Positions 42,581 through 50,711 of a DNA stretch of 64,000 bases are shown here, piece by piece (position 1 is the first letter of the stretch; every line of letters begins with the position of its first letter). The notes beneath the pieces were generated by a model. That model searched no databases and was not told where the DNA came from. It saw nothing but the letters and a program-made list of their open reading frames with translations. Source of the DNA: Endozoicomonas euniceicola (GTDB lineage Bacteria; Pseudomonadota; Gammaproteobacteria; Pseudomonadales; Endozoicomonadaceae); NCBI RefSeq assembly GCF_025562755.1, contig NZ_CP103300.1, forward strand, positions 5,768,501 through 5,832,500, read 5' to 3'. The position numbers were made by a program, and so were the translations under genes.

Positions 42581-42618
42581 GACGAAGAGTTGAGCAAGTC
42601 TTATTATTAACCCTTGTG

Positions 42619-42651
42619 AGGCCGATAATTTTTATAGTGTCGGCCTTTTTT
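42619..42651 (+). terminator. Rho-independent terminator of icd
   Basis: AGGCCGA and TCGGCCT form a 7-bp stem around a 14-base AT-rich loop, followed by TTTTT and a further T, 39 bp after the icd stop. Confidence 0.8.
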
Positions 42652-42920
42652 CATGTGTTCCCGGAATTAAAGCATTAATGCTGTCTGGAACTGATTCGCA
42701 GGTTGCTGTGTTTTATGACCTGCGTACGATAATTCCTGCCAACTCTCCATTGTTCTTTTTCTCAACTTATTTAGAATGGAAAAGTGGCGTTGTGCTTTTG
42801 ACATACCAAGTAGTATGCATTTGTCGTTTAATGCCTGTGCCGGATGATACCGGGTCTATGAAATACGCTGTAATACACGTGGAAAACAGTGCTATGCAGC
42901 AGACAGCAGTCTATCAATCT

Positions 42921-43277
42921 ATGAGTAAATTTGAGCAGTTTCGTCTAAGCTTAGAGAAGGAAGGCAGAGAGCTGGAAGGTGACCACGATGTCGCTTTGCT
43001 CCCTGAGAAAGTACAGCTGCAGCCGCCTTCAATGTATCAGGTAATCATCCTGAATGACGATTTTACACCAATGGATTTTGTAGTTGAGGTTCTGGAGGTT
43101 TTTTTCAACATGTCCGCTGAACAGGCGACACAGATTATGTTGAAAGTTCATACGCAGGGAAAAGCAATCTGTGGCACGTTCAGCAAAGATGTCGCTGAAA
43201 CCAAAGCGTCACAGGTTAATGAATACTCCAGAGAATTCCAGCATCCCCTGTTGTGCAAAACAGTTAAAGCCGATTAG
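42921..43277 (+). CDS. clpS: ATP-dependent Clp protease adapter ClpS
   Basis: Delivers proteins with N-degrons (Leu, Phe, Trp, Tyr) to ClpAP. The core PPSMYQVIILNDDFTPMDFV contains the NDD motif that holds the substrate alpha-amino group; HTQGKAICGTFSKDVAETK is the ClpS C-terminal signature. The start at 42921 (MSKFEQFRL, 118 aa) fits family length best, but lacks a clear ribosome-binding site; ATGs at 42894, 42858 and 42831 are also in frame. It is 20 bp before clpA. Confidence 0.93.
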   Translation: MSKFEQFRLSLEKEGRELEGDHDVALLPEKVQLQPPSMYQVIILNDDFTPMDFVVEVLEVFFNMSAEQATQIMLKVHTQGKAICGTFSKDVAETKASQVNEYSREFQHPLLCKTVKAD

Positions 43278-43297
43278 CGTTCTCAGGGTAAATTTTT

Positions 43298-45589
43298 ATG
43301 CTCAATAAAGACCTCGAACTCACACTGAACAGTGCTTTCAGAGATGCCAGAAGCAAACGTCATGAATTTATGACGGTTGAGCACCTGCTGTTGGCTCTTC
43401 TTGATAATGAATCTGCCTCCAGGGTGCTCGTTGCCTGTGGTGTTGACCTGGAGCGGTTACAACGGGAATTGAGTGAGTTTGTCGACTCTACCACCCCCTT
43501 AATTGCCGCAGACGACACTGATCGTGAAACTCAACCAACCCTGGGTTTCCAGCGAGTGTTGCAGCGAGCGGTTTTCCATGTTCAGAGTTCCGGCAAAAAG
43601 GAAGTGACCGGAGCCAACGTTCTGGTGGCCATCTTCAGTGAGCAGGAAAGTCAGGCGGTTTTCTTCCTCAAGCAGCAGGATGTTGCCAGGATTGATGTGG
43701 TCAATTACATCGCTCATGGTATCGCCAAGATGCCAGGGCAGGAGCTGGAAGAAATCAGCAACGACCTGGTCGAGGAGGGAGAGTCTGAACCTTCCAGCAA
43801 AGACCCGCTAAAGACCTATGCGGCTAATCTGAATGAGCTGGCTCGCCAGGGCAAGATTGACCCTCTGGTGGGACGGGCTGACGAGGTAGAGCGCGTCTGT
43901 CAGATTCTTACCCGTCGCCGCAAAAACAACCCATTGCTGGTTGGTGAGGCTGGTGTTGGTAAAACCGCTGTCGCTGAAGGTCTTGCTAAGCGGATTGTTG
44001 ATGGCGAAGTGCCTGAAGTGTTGTCCAAGGCGATTGTCTATTCTCTGGATCTTGGTTCTTTGCTGGCAGGGACAAAGTATCGGGGGGATTTTGAGAAGCG
44101 CTTTAAAAAGTTACTGAGTGAACTGAAGCGCCTTGATAACGCCATCCTGTTTATTGATGAGATTCATACCATCATTGGTGCCGGTGCCGCTTCCGGAGGC
44201 GTTATGGACGCTTCCAACCTGCTGAAACCTTTGCTGACTTCTGGTGAGCTGCGCTGCATAGGTTCAACCACCTTTCAGGAATTCCGTGGTATTTTCGAGA
44301 AAGATCGTGCCCTGGCTCGTCGTTTCCAGAAGGTTGATATTATTGAGCCCAATGTTGAGGACACCATTGAGATTCTCAGGGGTCTGAAGCAGCGTTTTGA
44401 AGAACACCATGCCATTAAGTATGAAGATGACTCTCTGCGTGCAGCTGCTGAACTGGCGGATCGTTATATTAACGATCGTCACATGCCAGACAAAGCCATT
44501 GATGTCATTGATGAAGCCGGTGCCTATCAGCAACTACAGTCTGAAGAAGACAGAAAAGAAGTGATTGAAGTCGTTGATGTAGAAACTATTGTTGCCAAGA
44601 TGTCACGCATACCCCCTAAGTCTGTCTCTTCCTCCGACAAGGAGCAGCTGTCAAAGCTGGAGCGTAACCTCAAGATGGTGGTGTTCGGGCAGGATGGTGC
44701 CATCATCTCGCTGGCCACAGCCATTAAACTGTCTCGGGCCGGTTTGAAAGCGCCTGAGAAGCCGGTTGGTTCTTTCCTGTTCTCTGGCCCAACGGGTGTG
44801 GGTAAAACTGAGGTTTGTCGCCAGCTGGCGAAATCCCTGGGCATAGAACTGGTGCGCTTCGATATGTCTGAATATATGGAAGCCCACACGGTTTCCCGTC
44901 TGATTGGTGCGCCTCCCGGTTATGTGGGTTATGACCAGGGTGGTTTGTTGACCGAAGCCATTAACAAGACTCCGCATTGTGTGTTGCTGCTGGATGAGAT
45001 TGAAAAAGGTCATCCCGATGTCTTCAACCTGCTGTTGCAGGTGATGGACCACGGTACTCTGACGGATAACAATGGCCGTAAGGCTGATTTCCGTAATGTT
45101 ATTTTGATTATGACCACCAATGCCGGTGCAGAAACCATGACCCGCAGTTCCATTGGTTTCACTGAGCAGGATCATACCAGTGATGGTATGAGCGTGATCA
45201 AAAAGACCTTCACCCCGGAATTCCGCAATCGCCTTGATTCAATTATTCCTTTTGAGGCGCTTAACGAGGACACCATTAAATTTGTGGTTGATAAGTTCCT
45301 CACTGAGTTGCAGGCACAACTGGATGAGAAAAGGGTTCAGCTGGATGTGGATAATAAGGCCAGAGAGTGGCTGGCTCAGAAAGGCTATGACCGCCAGATG
45401 GGAGCTCGACCAATGGGCAGAACCATTCAGGAGCACCTGAAAAAGCCGATGGCAGAGCAGATACTGTTTGGCAAGTTGTCTGAAAACGGTGGCTTTGTTC
45501 GTGTCACCGTGAAAAAAGACGAGTTACACCTCAAGTTCGAAGCTGCAAAAAGCAAGACGTCTGATCTTGAAACCATCAATGGGAAATGA
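43298..45589 (+). CDS. clpA: ATP-dependent Clp protease ATP-binding subunit ClpA
   Basis: Hexameric AAA+ unfoldase that feeds substrates to ClpP. The 763-aa protein has the Clp N-domain (~1-150), a first AAA module with GEAGVGKTAVAEG and LFIDEIHTIIGAGA, and a second with GPTGVGKTEVCRQL and LLLDEIEKGHPDVFN, then the C-terminal D2-small domain. It lacks the long middle coiled coil of ClpB, and the ClpS neighbour confirms ClpA. ClpP is not in the window. Confidence 0.97.
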   Translation: MLNKDLELTLNSAFRDARSKRHEFMTVEHLLLALLDNESASRVLVACGVDLERLQRELSEFVDSTTPLIAADDTDRETQPTLGFQRVLQRAVFHVQSSGKKEVTGANVLVAIFSEQESQAVFFLKQQDVARIDVVNYIAHGIAKMPGQELEEISNDLVEEGESEPSSKDPLKTYAANLNELARQGKIDPLVGRADEVERVCQILTRRRKNNPLLVGEAGVGKTAVAEGLAKRIVDGEVPEVLSKAIVYSLDLGSLLAGTKYRGDFEKRFKKLLSELKRLDNAILFIDEIHTIIGAGAASGGVMDASNLLKPLLTSGELRCIGSTTFQEFRGIFEKDRALARRFQKVDIIEPNVEDTIEILRGLKQRFEEHHAIKYEDDSLRAAAELADRYINDRHMPDKAIDVIDEAGAYQQLQSEEDRKEVIEVVDVETIVAKMSRIPPKSVSSSDKEQLSKLERNLKMVVFGQDGAIISLATAIKLSRAGLKAPEKPVGSFLFSGPTGVGKTEVCRQLAKSLGIELVRFDMSEYMEAHTVSRLIGAPPGYVGYDQGGLLTEAINKTPHCVLLLDEIEKGHPDVFNLLLQVMDHGTLTDNNGRKADFRNVILIMTTNAGAETMTRSSIGFTEQDHTSDGMSVIKKTFTPEFRNRLDSIIPFEALNEDTIKFVVDKFLTELQAQLDEKRVQLDVDNKAREWLAQKGYDRQMGARPMGRTIQEHLKKPMAEQILFGKLSENGGFVRVTVKKDELHLKFEAAKSKTSDLETINGK

Positions 45590-45609
45590 TCTGAAGCAGG
45601 AAGTAATCG

Positions 45610-45629
45610 GCAGGGGCGTTTGCCCCTGC
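45610..45629. terminator. Terminator-like hairpin between clpA and infA
   Basis: GCAGGGGC, loop GTTT, and GCCCCTGC give a perfect 8-bp GC-rich stem in the gap between the convergent genes. The following T run is very short. Confidence 0.6.
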
Positions 45630-45692
45630 TTCAGACAAACCTGCCAGCGTTTATATCATCTTTCAGGCGGTCTACAGGGGCGCGCTTCGCAC

Positions 45693-45911
45693 TTAGCGGG
45701 AGCGGTAGGTGATGCGACCTTTGGTCAGGTCGTAAGGTGTCAGTTCAACTTTAACCTTGTCACCAGTCAGGATACGGATGTAGTTCTTGCGCATCTTGCC
45801 AGAAATGTGGGCAGTAACCACGTGACCGTTTTCCAGCTCTACACGGAACATAGTGTTAGGCAGGGTGTCGATCACCACGCCTTCCATTTCAAGGCTTTCT
45901 TCTTTCGCCAT
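45693..45911 (-). CDS. infA: Translation initiation factor IF-1
   Basis: A 72-aa OB-fold protein that binds the ribosomal A site during initiation. Full-length match to the family: MAKEESLEMEGVVIDTLPN, GHVVTAHISGKMRKNYIRI, and the C-terminal YDLTKGRITYRSR. It sits between clpA and bpt/aat as in many gammaproteobacteria. Confidence 0.98.
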   Translation of the reverse strand: MAKEESLEMEGVVIDTLPNTMFRVELENGHVVTAHISGKMRKNYIRILTGDKVKVELTPYDLTKGRITYRSR

Positions 45912-46044
45912 TAAGTATTGACCTCAGGGCAAGCGATGTTGGAGGAATAAAAATTTGGCTGGCATTCTGCCCTAAATCCAGCGCCAAAGCAAAGATAACT
46001 GCTTGTTATCAAGTTAATTCAGATAACAATTTGCAGATATTCAC

Positions 46045-46752
46045 TTATTTAAGGGTGACCCACCGATTGTTAAGATAAATCTCCAGTGGGCGGTACTGAA
46101 TCTTATAATTCATCTTCTGACAATCCTTGATCCAGTACCCTAAATGCAAATAGTCAAAACCCATTTTACGGGCCTGCTCGATTTGCCACAAAATGCAGTA
46201 ACGTCCCAGGCTGCGCCTCGGGTAGCCTGGATGATAAAATGTATAGATGGCTGAGAGTCCCTGCTGCAGGCGATCAGTGACGGCAACCGCCATTAACTCA
46301 TCCCCAAGACGAAATTTATAAAAGGTACAAAAGTCCGGACACTGAACCAGAAAGGACTCAAACTGTTCTTCACTGGCGGGGTACATATCACCATCTTTAT
46401 GCTGGGTATTAATATAGGACTGATAGAGCTGGTAAGTTTCTTCATCATTCACCGCTTTATGGGCGGTAACCACTAAATCCTGATTTTTGTTCCAGTTTTT
46501 TTTCTGTGTACGCCGACGAGTGAACTGTTTAACCGCCACCCGAGCCGGTATGCAGGCGTTACAGCCATTGCAGCGGGGGCGGTAGATATGCCTGCCGCTG
46601 CGTCTGAAGCCAATATCTGAAAGATGGCTGTAAAGACCAGAGTCCAGGTCGGTAGACGGGTCCATAAACAGGGTAATAGCCTGTCGTTCTGGCAGGTAAC
46701 TGCATGTATGAGGTTGGGTTGCGTAGAATTTAAGATCTTTCAGAACGCTCAT
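46045..46752 (-). CDS. bpt: Aspartate/glutamate leucyltransferase
   Basis: Transfers leucine from Leu-tRNA to N-terminal Asp or Glu, turning them into ClpS-recognised N-degrons. The 235-aa length fits. The N-terminal cysteine motif is visible in RPRCNGCNACIPARV, with an upstream HTCSYLPERQA; the GNAT-like C-terminal half has TFYHPGYPRRSLGRYCILWQ and LHLGYWIKDCQKMNYK. It follows aat by 25 bp on the same strand. Bacteria use this leucyl form; the eukaryotic relative is ATE1. Confidence 0.93.
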   Translation of the reverse strand: MSVLKDLKFYATQPHTCSYLPERQAITLFMDPSTDLDSGLYSHLSDIGFRRSGRHIYRPRCNGCNACIPARVAVKQFTRRRTQKKNWNKNQDLVVTAHKAVNDEETYQLYQSYINTQHKDGDMYPASEEQFESFLVQCPDFCTFYKFRLGDELMAVAVTDRLQQGLSAIYTFYHPGYPRRSLGRYCILWQIEQARKMGFDYLHLGYWIKDCQKMNYKIQYRPLEIYLNNRWVTLK

Positions 46753-46777
46753 TGTGTCTGGCCATCCATTGCCATTC

Positions 46778-47467
46778 TTAATTCCAGTTTGCTACGGAAC
46801 GAGTGGTACGGCAATATTTTTTCAAATATTTGATAAAGAGATCCCTTGGCATATAAATCCCGCCGAGGGATTCTAAATGGGGATTTGGCACCTGGCAGTC
46901 CAGTAGCCGGATTCCCTGATCCGCCAGAAAGCGACATAAGTAAATAATGGCCAGTTTCGATGTATTGCTTTTTTTGCTGAACATGGATTCACCGAAAAAC
47001 ATCTGACCCATTGCCAGACCATAGATGCCACCCACTAACGCCTTACCTTCCCAGACTTCAACCGAGTGTGCATAGCCCTCAGCATGCAGGCGGTTATAGG
47101 CTTCCTCCATCTCGTCGGTAATCCAGGTGCCTTCTGCTTTTTCTCTGAGTATTCGGCACTGATGCATTACGCCGGCGAAATCCTGATCAATAGTGATCTG
47201 GTAGGTGTGCCTGTGAAGTTCTTTTTTCATTGAGCGGGAAATGTGAATGGCTTCGGGGTTGATGACCATTCTGGGGTTCGGGCTCCACCAGAGAACAGGC
47301 TCTCCGTTATTGAACCAGGGGAATATACCCTGCTGGTAGGCAGTCAGCAGGGTTGGGGAATCAAGCTTTCCGCCAAATGCCAATAAGCCGTTGGGTTGAT
47401 CAAGGGCCTCGCTGACGGGAGGAAAGTCAGGCTTATCAGAGTTTAAACGATGTAAAAAAATATCCAT
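46778..47467 (-). CDS. aat: Leucyl/phenylalanyl-tRNA--protein transferase
   Basis: Adds Leu or Phe to N-terminal Lys or Arg. The 229-aa protein carries GLLAFGGKLDSPTLLTAYQQ, FPWFNNGEPVLWWSPNPRMV and MGQMFFGESMFSKKSNTSK, all diagnostic. With bpt, clpS and clpA it completes both branches of the bacterial N-degron pathway in one locus. Confidence 0.96.
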   Translation of the reverse strand: MDIFLHRLNSDKPDFPPVSEALDQPNGLLAFGGKLDSPTLLTAYQQGIFPWFNNGEPVLWWSPNPRMVINPEAIHISRSMKKELHRHTYQITIDQDFAGVMHQCRILREKAEGTWITDEMEEAYNRLHAEGYAHSVEVWEGKALVGGIYGLAMGQMFFGESMFSKKSNTSKLAIIYLCRFLADQGIRLLDCQVPNPHLESLGGIYMPRDLFIKYLKKYCRTTRSVANWN

Positions 47468-47889
47468 GCTCAGATTTACACTATAAAAGGGCTGATAAAC
47501 AGCGACTCATTCTTTAAATAGAAAAAACACAGTAGGATGTATTGTATATCGGAACCCCTATTGATAATAAAACATACAATGATTTTCTGCTTATAGCTGA
47601 AATTAATGACATGGCTCAAAAAAAATTGGCAATGCATCAGCTAATGATGTAAATTTATCTTTTCTTCAGGGGGATGCTGTATTACGATGCGACCCCGTCT
47701 ACCGTCAGTCTGCTTCTACCAGTCGTTTAATGAAGAACAATTCAGTTCATAATTCAAAACCTCAATCTCATTGTTGCTTTACGATGTGTTGCTTCATGAT
47801 GTGCAGCTCCGCAGTGTGTAGCTCTACAATGCGGGTGGAAGCCGCTTCGTGTAATCCTATCATTACCTTTTCCAGAGGCTAGTATATCT
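47468..47889. other. 422-bp intergenic region with 15-bp imperfect repeats
   Basis: AT-rich upstream part without ORF. At 47774-47833 four imperfect 15-mers follow one another (TTGCTTTACGATGTG, TTGCTTCATGATGTG, CAGCTCCGCAGTGTG, TAGCTCTACAATGCG). The divergent promoters of aat and the coiled-coil gene must lie here; none is assigned. Confidence 0.5.
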
Positions 47890-48291
47890 ATGGGTACCCT
47901 TAACGTGGGAGGCCATTTCGCTAATACCGAAGAGATGGACATTATTGAACAACAGCGTCTTGCTGCTCTGATTGAAATCACCGAACAGCACAACAAGGAA
48001 GTGACTCAGTTGAAGTCCCGCCTCGAAGCTGCTGAACAGAAAGCCGAGAAGCTCGACAAGCTGGTTAAGAGTTCTGAGAATGAACTGAAAAACCTGCGTG
48101 CCAGCAACCCTGACCGTCTGAAGAAGCAGGTTAAACGTCTGCAGGAACAGAATCGTGGTCTGACCGGTGAGAACAACACCCTGAAATCCAAGCAGAAGCA
48201 ATTGACTCAGCAGCTGAATAGCAGCAAGCAGGAAGTTGAGCAACTGCAGGCAGATCTGAAAGAGAAAGAAGACAAGGGCAGCGAAGACTAA
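47890..48291 (+). CDS. Coiled-coil protein of unknown function
   Basis: A 133-aa protein, no signal peptide. From residue ~18 to the end it is a continuous heptad-type coiled coil rich in Glu, Lys, Gln and Leu (TQLKSRLEAAEQKAEKLDKL, LKKQVKRLQEQNRGL). The first 17 residues (MGTLNVGGHFANTEEMD) are not helical. AGAGG lies 11 bases before the ATG. No domain is recognised; it could be a structural or scaffold protein. Codon use resembles the core genes, so it is likely native. Confidence 0.75.
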   Translation: MGTLNVGGHFANTEEMDIIEQQRLAALIEITEQHNKEVTQLKSRLEAAEQKAEKLDKLVKSSENELKNLRASNPDRLKKQVKRLQEQNRGLTGENNTLKSKQKQLTQQLNSSKQEVEQLQADLKEKEDKGSED

Positions 48292-48548
48292 AACCCTTCC
48301 GCCTGAGCTTTTTCTTTCTGGCAGGCGTTCTTGCTCTGTAGGCATAGGGCTGTGCAGCACAGCGTACTGATCGCTTTAATTGCGCCTTTGGTGCAGTAAA
48401 CTGTATGGCCATTGCTGATCTCTTTTGCACTATTTGATCTATTGCTGCCTGGCTCAATTTCAACTATACCCATTTACGTTGTTATCATTATTTATCTACA
48501 CTGTCTTTACCTCACTGGCTGGGGATGATCCATTTACAGGAGATAACC

Positions 48549-48824
48549 ATGAACGACTGGAATGTCTGTGTATACGGCGGTGTTGAGCATCTTGAAAAAC
48601 GCTTTTCGTTTAAAAAATATTCCAGGTCTCTGGCGTTTTTCAATGCCGTAGCGGGTCTTGCTGAAACCTATATTCATCACCCTCGTATGGTACTGGAGTG
48701 GGGCAGTCTGACCATTGCCTGGGGTACTCATGAGTCGGATCAGGGTTCTGGTGTTCTTGCGGTCGACCGCGAGCTGGCAGAAAAATGCGATCAACTCTAT
48801 GAGTTATTAAAAAAACAGAGTTAG
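48549..48824 (+). CDS. Pterin-4a-carbinolamine dehydratase family protein
   Basis: A 91-aa protein starting MNDWNVCVYGG after ACAGGAGATAACC; an ATG 24 bases upstream overlaps that site and is rejected. The family pattern is complete: F-x-F-x2-Y (FSFKKYSRSLAF), AETYIHHPRMV with the active-site His-His-Pro (43-45), and WGTHE (His61) before GVLAVDRELA. The enzyme dehydrates 4a-hydroxytetrahydropterin in pterin recycling and can act as a dimerisation cofactor in animals. No phenylalanine hydroxylase gene is adjacent. Two truncated copies of this gene follow, each in front of another zinc-finger gene. Confidence 0.88.
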   Translation: MNDWNVCVYGGVEHLEKRFSFKKYSRSLAFFNAVAGLAETYIHHPRMVLEWGSLTIAWGTHESDQGSGVLAVDRELAEKCDQLYELLKKQS

Positions 48825-48843
48825 ATTGTTACTTCTGGTGCCT

Positions 48844-48872
48844 GCCTGTTCTATTCATGAGCAGGCGTTTTA
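48844..48872. terminator. Terminator-like hairpin, module 1
   Basis: GCCTGTTC, loop TATTCAT, GAGCAGGC, then GTTTT, between the convergent pterin dehydratase and zinc-finger genes. The module 2 copy at 49933 preserves pairing through a base change. Confidence 0.6.
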
Positions 48873-48877
48873 CTCCG

Positions 48878-49414
48878 CTACTCATCTGTATCTTCAGCCC
48901 TCCTTAACTTAAGAAGTGCTTCGACGGCCTCTTGTTCTTCAAGAGTCCTGCCCTGGATATAGCTGCTGGTTTCCCCGTCTTGCCTTATACTGGTTATCGT
49001 TGTTGACTCGTCCTGATGAGTCACAATACAAGCTTCCCCAATGCCTGAGCTGATATAGGTTACTTCCGTATAGACTTGGGCTGTGCTGAAAGTATGGGTT
49101 GTTGACGTGACTGTTCCGGTAGCTTCTTCGTGGGATTCTGTGGTAACCGTCGTAGCCCGGACTGGGTGGAGACTTCTCATGTGTTTTTTGAGGTGATGTT
49201 TCAGAGCAAAAGCCCTTTTACAGATTGGGCAAGTATGTGGTTTTACACCGGTATGGGTTACTTGGTGGGTGTTTAAGCCGCCTCTCTGACTAAAGCTTTT
49301 TCCACAGTCTAGGCAAGTATATGGTTTCTGACCTGTATGTGTTCTCATGTGCCTTTTAAGGTTGTCTAGACGCTTAAAAGGCCTGTCACACACAGTGCAT
49401 CGAGTTTCTGGCAT
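48878..49414 (-). CDS. Three-finger C2H2 zinc-finger protein (module 1)
   Basis: A 178-aa protein with fingers at residues ~6-26, 34-54 and 62-83, all with complete C2H2 ligands and linkers TGQKP and TGVKP. Helix contact residues (-1,3,6) are Arg-Asn-Arg, Gln-Gly-Thr and Leu-His-Lys. A ~95-residue Thr/Ser-rich tail (TESHEEATGTVTSTTHTFST) ends in the acidic AEDTDE and is shared with the next two zinc-finger proteins. No signal peptide. Eukaryotic-type DNA binding is expected from the fold; the biological target is unknown. The gene is convergent with the pterin dehydratase gene. Confidence 0.88.
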   Translation of the reverse strand: MPETRCTVCDRPFKRLDNLKRHMRTHTGQKPYTCLDCGKSFSQRGGLNTHQVTHTGVKPHTCPICKRAFALKHHLKKHMRSLHPVRATTVTTESHEEATGTVTSTTHTFSTAQVYTEVTYISSGIGEACIVTHQDESTTITSIRQDGETSSYIQGRTLEEQEAVEALLKLRRAEDTDE

Positions 49415-49462
49415 GATAAAACCTGTTTAAATGTCATCAGTATTTTTAAACTGACCAATCAT

Positions 49463-49480
49463 TAAATATAAGCGCTATTG
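49463..49480 (-). promoter_or_regulatory. Conserved upstream box of zinc-finger module 1
   Basis: On the - strand CAATAGCGCTTATATTTA, containing an AGCGCT palindrome and a TATATT-like -10, about 50 bp before the start codon. The same box recurs upstream of modules 2 and 3, so it is likely part of their common promoter. Confidence 0.45.
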
Positions 49481-49569
49481 CCCGTGGGGGTTTATTTGTT
49501 TGTGTCATTTGATGATCATTCATCAGACATTTGTTGATGCTCCTGCTCCTTTCAATACCTGGAGTTTAC

Positions 49570-49656
49570 ATGGGTGGAAGTCCGGTGTTTCCTACTTCGT
49601 TTCGCTGGGGCTATGGCTGGTCTCCCCCCCCCCCGACGCTATCGGGTATTGACTGA
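49570..49656 (+). pseudogene. Small ORF with 11-C tract, interrupted copy
   Basis: Starts MGGSPVFPTSFRWGYGW after a good GGAG site, then meets eleven C (49624-49634) and stops at 28 aa. The reading frame that continues after the tract (LTEEELRQVKRQSQGRY) is reached only if the tract has one C fewer. That downstream frame runs to about 49700, where it joins a pterin dehydratase fragment. A fuller relative lies at 51466-51623. Confidence 0.6.
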
Positions 49657-49700
49657 AGAGGAGCTGAGGCAGGTAAAGAGACAGTCTCAAGGGCGCTACC

Positions 49701-49913
49701 AAAAAATATTCCAGGTCTCTGGCGTTTTTCAATGCCGTAGCGGGTCTTGCTGAAACCTATATTCATCATCCTCGTATGGTGCTGGAGTGGGGCAGTCTGA
49801 CCATTGCCCGGGGTACTCATGAGTCAGATCAGGGTTCTGGTGTTCTTGCGGTCGACCGCGAGCTGGCAGGAAAATGCGACCAACTCTATGAGTTATTAAA
49901 AAAACAGAGTTAG
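49701..49913 (+). pseudogene. 5'-truncated pterin dehydratase copy (module 2)
   Basis: Encodes KKYSRSLAFFNAVAGLAET through HHPRMVLEWGSLTIARGTHE to the normal end LLKKQS, nearly identical to the last 69 residues of the intact gene at 48549, but without its first ~21 codons. The 5' end joins the small ORF of module 1 at CGCTACC/AAAAAATATTCC. Probably non-functional. Confidence 0.88.
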
Positions 49914-49932
49914 ATTTCTACTTCTCGTGACT

Positions 49933-49960
49933 GCCTGCTCTATTCGCGAGCAGGTGTTTT
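49933..49960. terminator. Terminator-like hairpin, module 2
   Basis: GCCTGCTC, loop TATTCGC, GAGCAGGT, then GTTTT. Compared with module 1 the stem keeps its pairing despite substitutions in both arms. Confidence 0.6.
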
Positions 49961-49966
49961 ACTCTG

Positions 49967-50524
49967 CTATTCATCTGTACTTTCAGCCCCCCCTAACTCA
50001 AGAAGTGCTTCGGCGGCCTCTTGTTCTATAGGCGTCCTGTTTTCGAAATAACTAATGGTTTTCCCGCCTTGCGTTATGCTGGTTGTCGTTGTCGTTGTCG
50101 TTGTCGTTGCCATTGGCCAACCCTGTTGATCAACAACAAGAGCGTGCCCAATATGTGAGCTGACATAGGTGATCTTGGTATAGACCTGGGCAGTGCTGAA
50201 AGTATGCGTTGTTACTGTGACTGTTCCCGCAGCTTCTTCATGGGATTCTGTGGTAACAGCGGTAGCTGGAATTGGGTGGACATTTTTCATGTGTCTATCG
50301 AGGTGGTCTGTCCGACCAAAACTCCTTCCACAGGTTGGGCAGATGTGTGTTCTGACTCCTGTATGGGATCGTTCGTGCCTGCGTAAGTTGCATACGCGAC
50401 CAAAATGTCTTCCACAGGTTGTGCAGGTATATGGCTGTTCACCTGTATGTTTTCTCATGTGTTTTTTTAATTCGCCTCCACGCGTAAAGGTCTTGCTACA
50501 GACAGTGCATGTATATTCTGGCAT
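49967..50524 (-). CDS. Three-finger C2H2 zinc-finger protein (module 2)
   Basis: A 185-aa protein. Fingers at ~6-26, 34-54 and 62-83 have intact C2H2 ligands; linkers are TGEQP and TGVRT. Helix positions -1/3/6 are Arg-Glu-Lys, Arg-Asn-Arg and Arg-His-Arg. By the Zif268-type code these favour a G-rich site (about GGGGAGGCG), an inference only. The Thr-rich tail contains an eight-threonine run encoded by a GTTGTC-type repeat (50083-50110 on +) and ends AESTDE. Same tail family as modules 1 and 3, so all three derive from one gene, but the fingers have diverged. Confidence 0.88.
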   Translation of the reverse strand: MPEYTCTVCSKTFTRGGELKKHMRKHTGEQPYTCTTCGRHFGRVCNLRRHERSHTGVRTHICPTCGRSFGRTDHLDRHMKNVHPIPATAVTTESHEEAAGTVTVTTHTFSTAQVYTKITYVSSHIGHALVVDQQGWPMATTTTTTTTTSITQGGKTISYFENRTPIEQEAAEALLELGGAESTDE

Positions 50525-50573
50525 GATAAAACCTGTTTAAATGTCATCAATATTCTTAAACTGACTAATAATG

Positions 50574-50590
50574 AGATATAAGCGCTATTG
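50574..50590 (-). promoter_or_regulatory. Conserved upstream box of zinc-finger module 2
   Basis: CAATAGCGCTTATATCT on the - strand, matching the boxes of modules 1 and 3 at the same distance from the start codon. Confidence 0.45.
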
Positions 50591-50629
50591 TCTGGGAGTA
50601 TTTGTTTTGACACAGTGACAGAGACGCGA

Positions 50630-50705
50630 CCCGAATCACTCCGGGCAGCAGGTGGAAGGCGCTTTGTGCCTTTTCCTAAAAAATACTCCAGATCTCTGGC
50701 ATTTT
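50630..50705 (+). pseudogene. Fused remnants of the small ORF and pterin dehydratase (module 3 junction)
   Basis: CGACCCGAATCACTCCGGGC at 50630 onward is the 3' end of the small ORF; AAAAAATACTCCAGATCTCT from about 50678 is a ~28-bp piece of the pterin dehydratase gene that then jumps straight into its 3' flank. Both are far too short to function. Confidence 0.75.
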
Positions 50706-50711
50706 ACTCCA

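Noticed and set aside
42791..42833. Promoter of clpS with TTGACA at 42799
   Set aside because: No acceptable -10 box at 16-18 bp spacing; the start codon is also uncertain.
45912..46044. tRNA gene next to infA, as in E. coli
   Set aside because: No cloverleaf or CCA-ended structure could be found in the gap.
47863..48360. Leucine-rich 165-aa open frame on -
   Set aside because: Its hydrophobic look is only the complement of the Glu/Lys-rich coiled-coil gene on +.
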